DNA from: S5-A14a sp022766365
GTDB taxonomy: Bacteria; Bacillota; Clostridia; Peptostreptococcales; Anaerovoracaceae
Assembly (NCBI GenBank): GCA_050313295.1
Contig: JBNPLD010000033.1
Strand: one strand, 5' to 3'
Length of the DNA: 5,802 bases
A model generated the notes under the pieces. It searched no databases. It saw only the letters and a list, made by a program, of their open reading frames with translations, and was not told the DNA's origin. The stretch's first letter is position 1. Each line of letters starts with the position of its first letter. Below, piece after piece: positions 5,126 through 5,802 of this stretch. The translations under genes and the position numbers were made by a program.

Positions 5126-5758
5126 TTACTCATGGTTTTGTTCTTGCAGCTTTTGGGCTTGTTCGATCTGATTTTTAAGAAGTCCACCTGTAATTGCGTT
5201 CTGAAAATCAAAATTTGTTTCCAAATCTACAACTTTCCACTCTTTTTTCTTCTTATCAAATTTGGTGTGGAGCGTTGCTTTATTCTTGATATTTTTCTTA
5301 TCCTTATCGAACTGCTTCTTCATCTCCTTATTAATGGTTTCTTTGAGCTCTTTCTCTTTCATTTTTGAGAGCTTCTCTTGATTTTCTACAAAATATTTTT
5401 GAAGAACGTCAGCAGATTTCACAAAATCGTATGTTTCAAATTCTACAACAACATCGGCTTCTTTGCCCTTCTTTGTTTCTTTACTGTTTAATATCTTGTA
5501 ATCAAAATCTTTGATATGTTTAAATTGCTCGTCATCATCTGCTTTTGTTCGTTTCTTCAATTCTTTCTTTTCTTCTTCAGAAAGTTTTCTTCCTGAGAGT
5601 TCTTCCTGCCACACAACAGCATCTCCCTTCTGAAGGTTTTTGAGAAAGCTTTTGACTGCACCTTCGGGTGACTTTTTATCTGTCCCGCATGCTGACAAAC
5701 CGACTGCCATTATCGTAATCATTAAGATTCCTATAATTATTCTTATTCTTTTGTTCAT
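5126..5758 (-). CDS. small Lys/Glu-rich lipoprotein, possibly NTF2-like (DUF4878/DUF5105-type)
   Basis: The start is set at the ATG at 5758, giving 210 residues, because a typical lipoprotein signal peptide follows at once: MNKRIR, a hydrophobic core (I7-G20), then the lipobox L21-S22-A23-C24. The mature protein should be diacylglyceryl-anchored to the outer face of the membrane. An in-frame extension to a TTG at 5791 adds 11 residues before the signal and looks less likely; neither start has a clear Shine-Dalgarno. After the lipobox, a SPEGAVKSFLKNLQKGD segment and a later strand pattern with KKEWKVVDLETNF resemble small extracytoplasmic NTF2-like lipoproteins of Clostridia, where a helix precedes a curved sheet. 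This family call is from general resemblance only. The middle and end are highly charged (Lys/Glu-rich helices, about 125-170). No enzymatic motif is visible and the function is unknown. It precedes the tRNA operon on the same strand. Confidence 0.85.
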   Translation of the reverse strand: MNKRIRIIIGILMITIMAVGLSACGTDKKSPEGAVKSFLKNLQKGDAVVWQEELSGRKLSEEEKKELKKRTKADDDEQFKHIKDFDYKILNSKETKKGKEADVVVEFETYDFVKSADVLQKYFVENQEKLSKMKEKELKETINKEMKKQFDKDKKNIKNKATLHTKFDKKKKEWKVVDLETNFDFQNAITGGLLKNQIEQAQKLQEQNHE

Positions 5759-5802
5759 CGCTGAAAAATTAATGACGTCTGTCTCACTCAAACATCATAT
5801 TC

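Noticed and set aside
5126..5368. Plus-strand open frame of 97 codons rich in Phe and Leu
   Set aside because: It is the complement of the Lys/Glu-rich lipoprotein gene; AAG/GAA codons read backwards give Phe/Leu, which mimics a membrane protein.

Overview
The window reads as one block of a low-GC Gram-positive chromosome, most likely an anaerobic Clostridia-type Firmicute. This rests on a fusion of IspH with ribosomal-protein-S1 repeats (an arrangement known mainly from Clostridia), a compact tRNA cluster in which every gene encodes its own CCA end, AT-rich spacers with sigma-70/SigA-type promoters, and a Lys/Glu-rich lipoprotein. No database search was possible, so genus and species are not assigned. 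All supported genes lie on the minus strand, so transcription runs from high to low coordinates.

Reading in the direction of transcription: a small lipoprotein gene (5758 to 5126) comes first. A strong promoter (-35 at 5054-5059, -10 at 5031-5036) then drives a six-gene tRNA operon in the order Met(CAT)-Val(TAC)-Asp(GTC)-His(GTG)-Gln(CTG)-Cys(GCA), 4862 to 4305, after an unusually long leader of about 160 nt that can fold into a long hairpin. The operon ends at a clear intrinsic terminator (4268-4297). Within 15 nt of that a second good promoter (4227-4255) starts the protein operon.

That operon holds rarA (AAA+ ATPase of the RarA/MgsA/WRNIP1 family, replication-fork maintenance) and, 51 nt downstream with no obvious terminator between, ispH fused to four S1 RNA-binding domains and a 170-residue acidic tail. 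It ends at a strong hairpin terminator (155-183). At the left edge a candidate promoter, a small hairpin and a perfect Shine-Dalgarno sequence announce another minus-strand gene that starts just outside the window.

The genes are housekeeping: translation supply (tRNAs), replication-stress tolerance (RarA), the last step of the MEP isoprenoid pathway with a translation/RNA-binding module attached (IspH-S1), and an envelope lipoprotein. There is no sign of a mobile element, CRISPR array or defence system. The most unusual items are the internally duplicated acidic tail of IspH-S1, the structured tRNA-operon leader, and the perfect hairpins that fill the longer spacers between tRNA genes.
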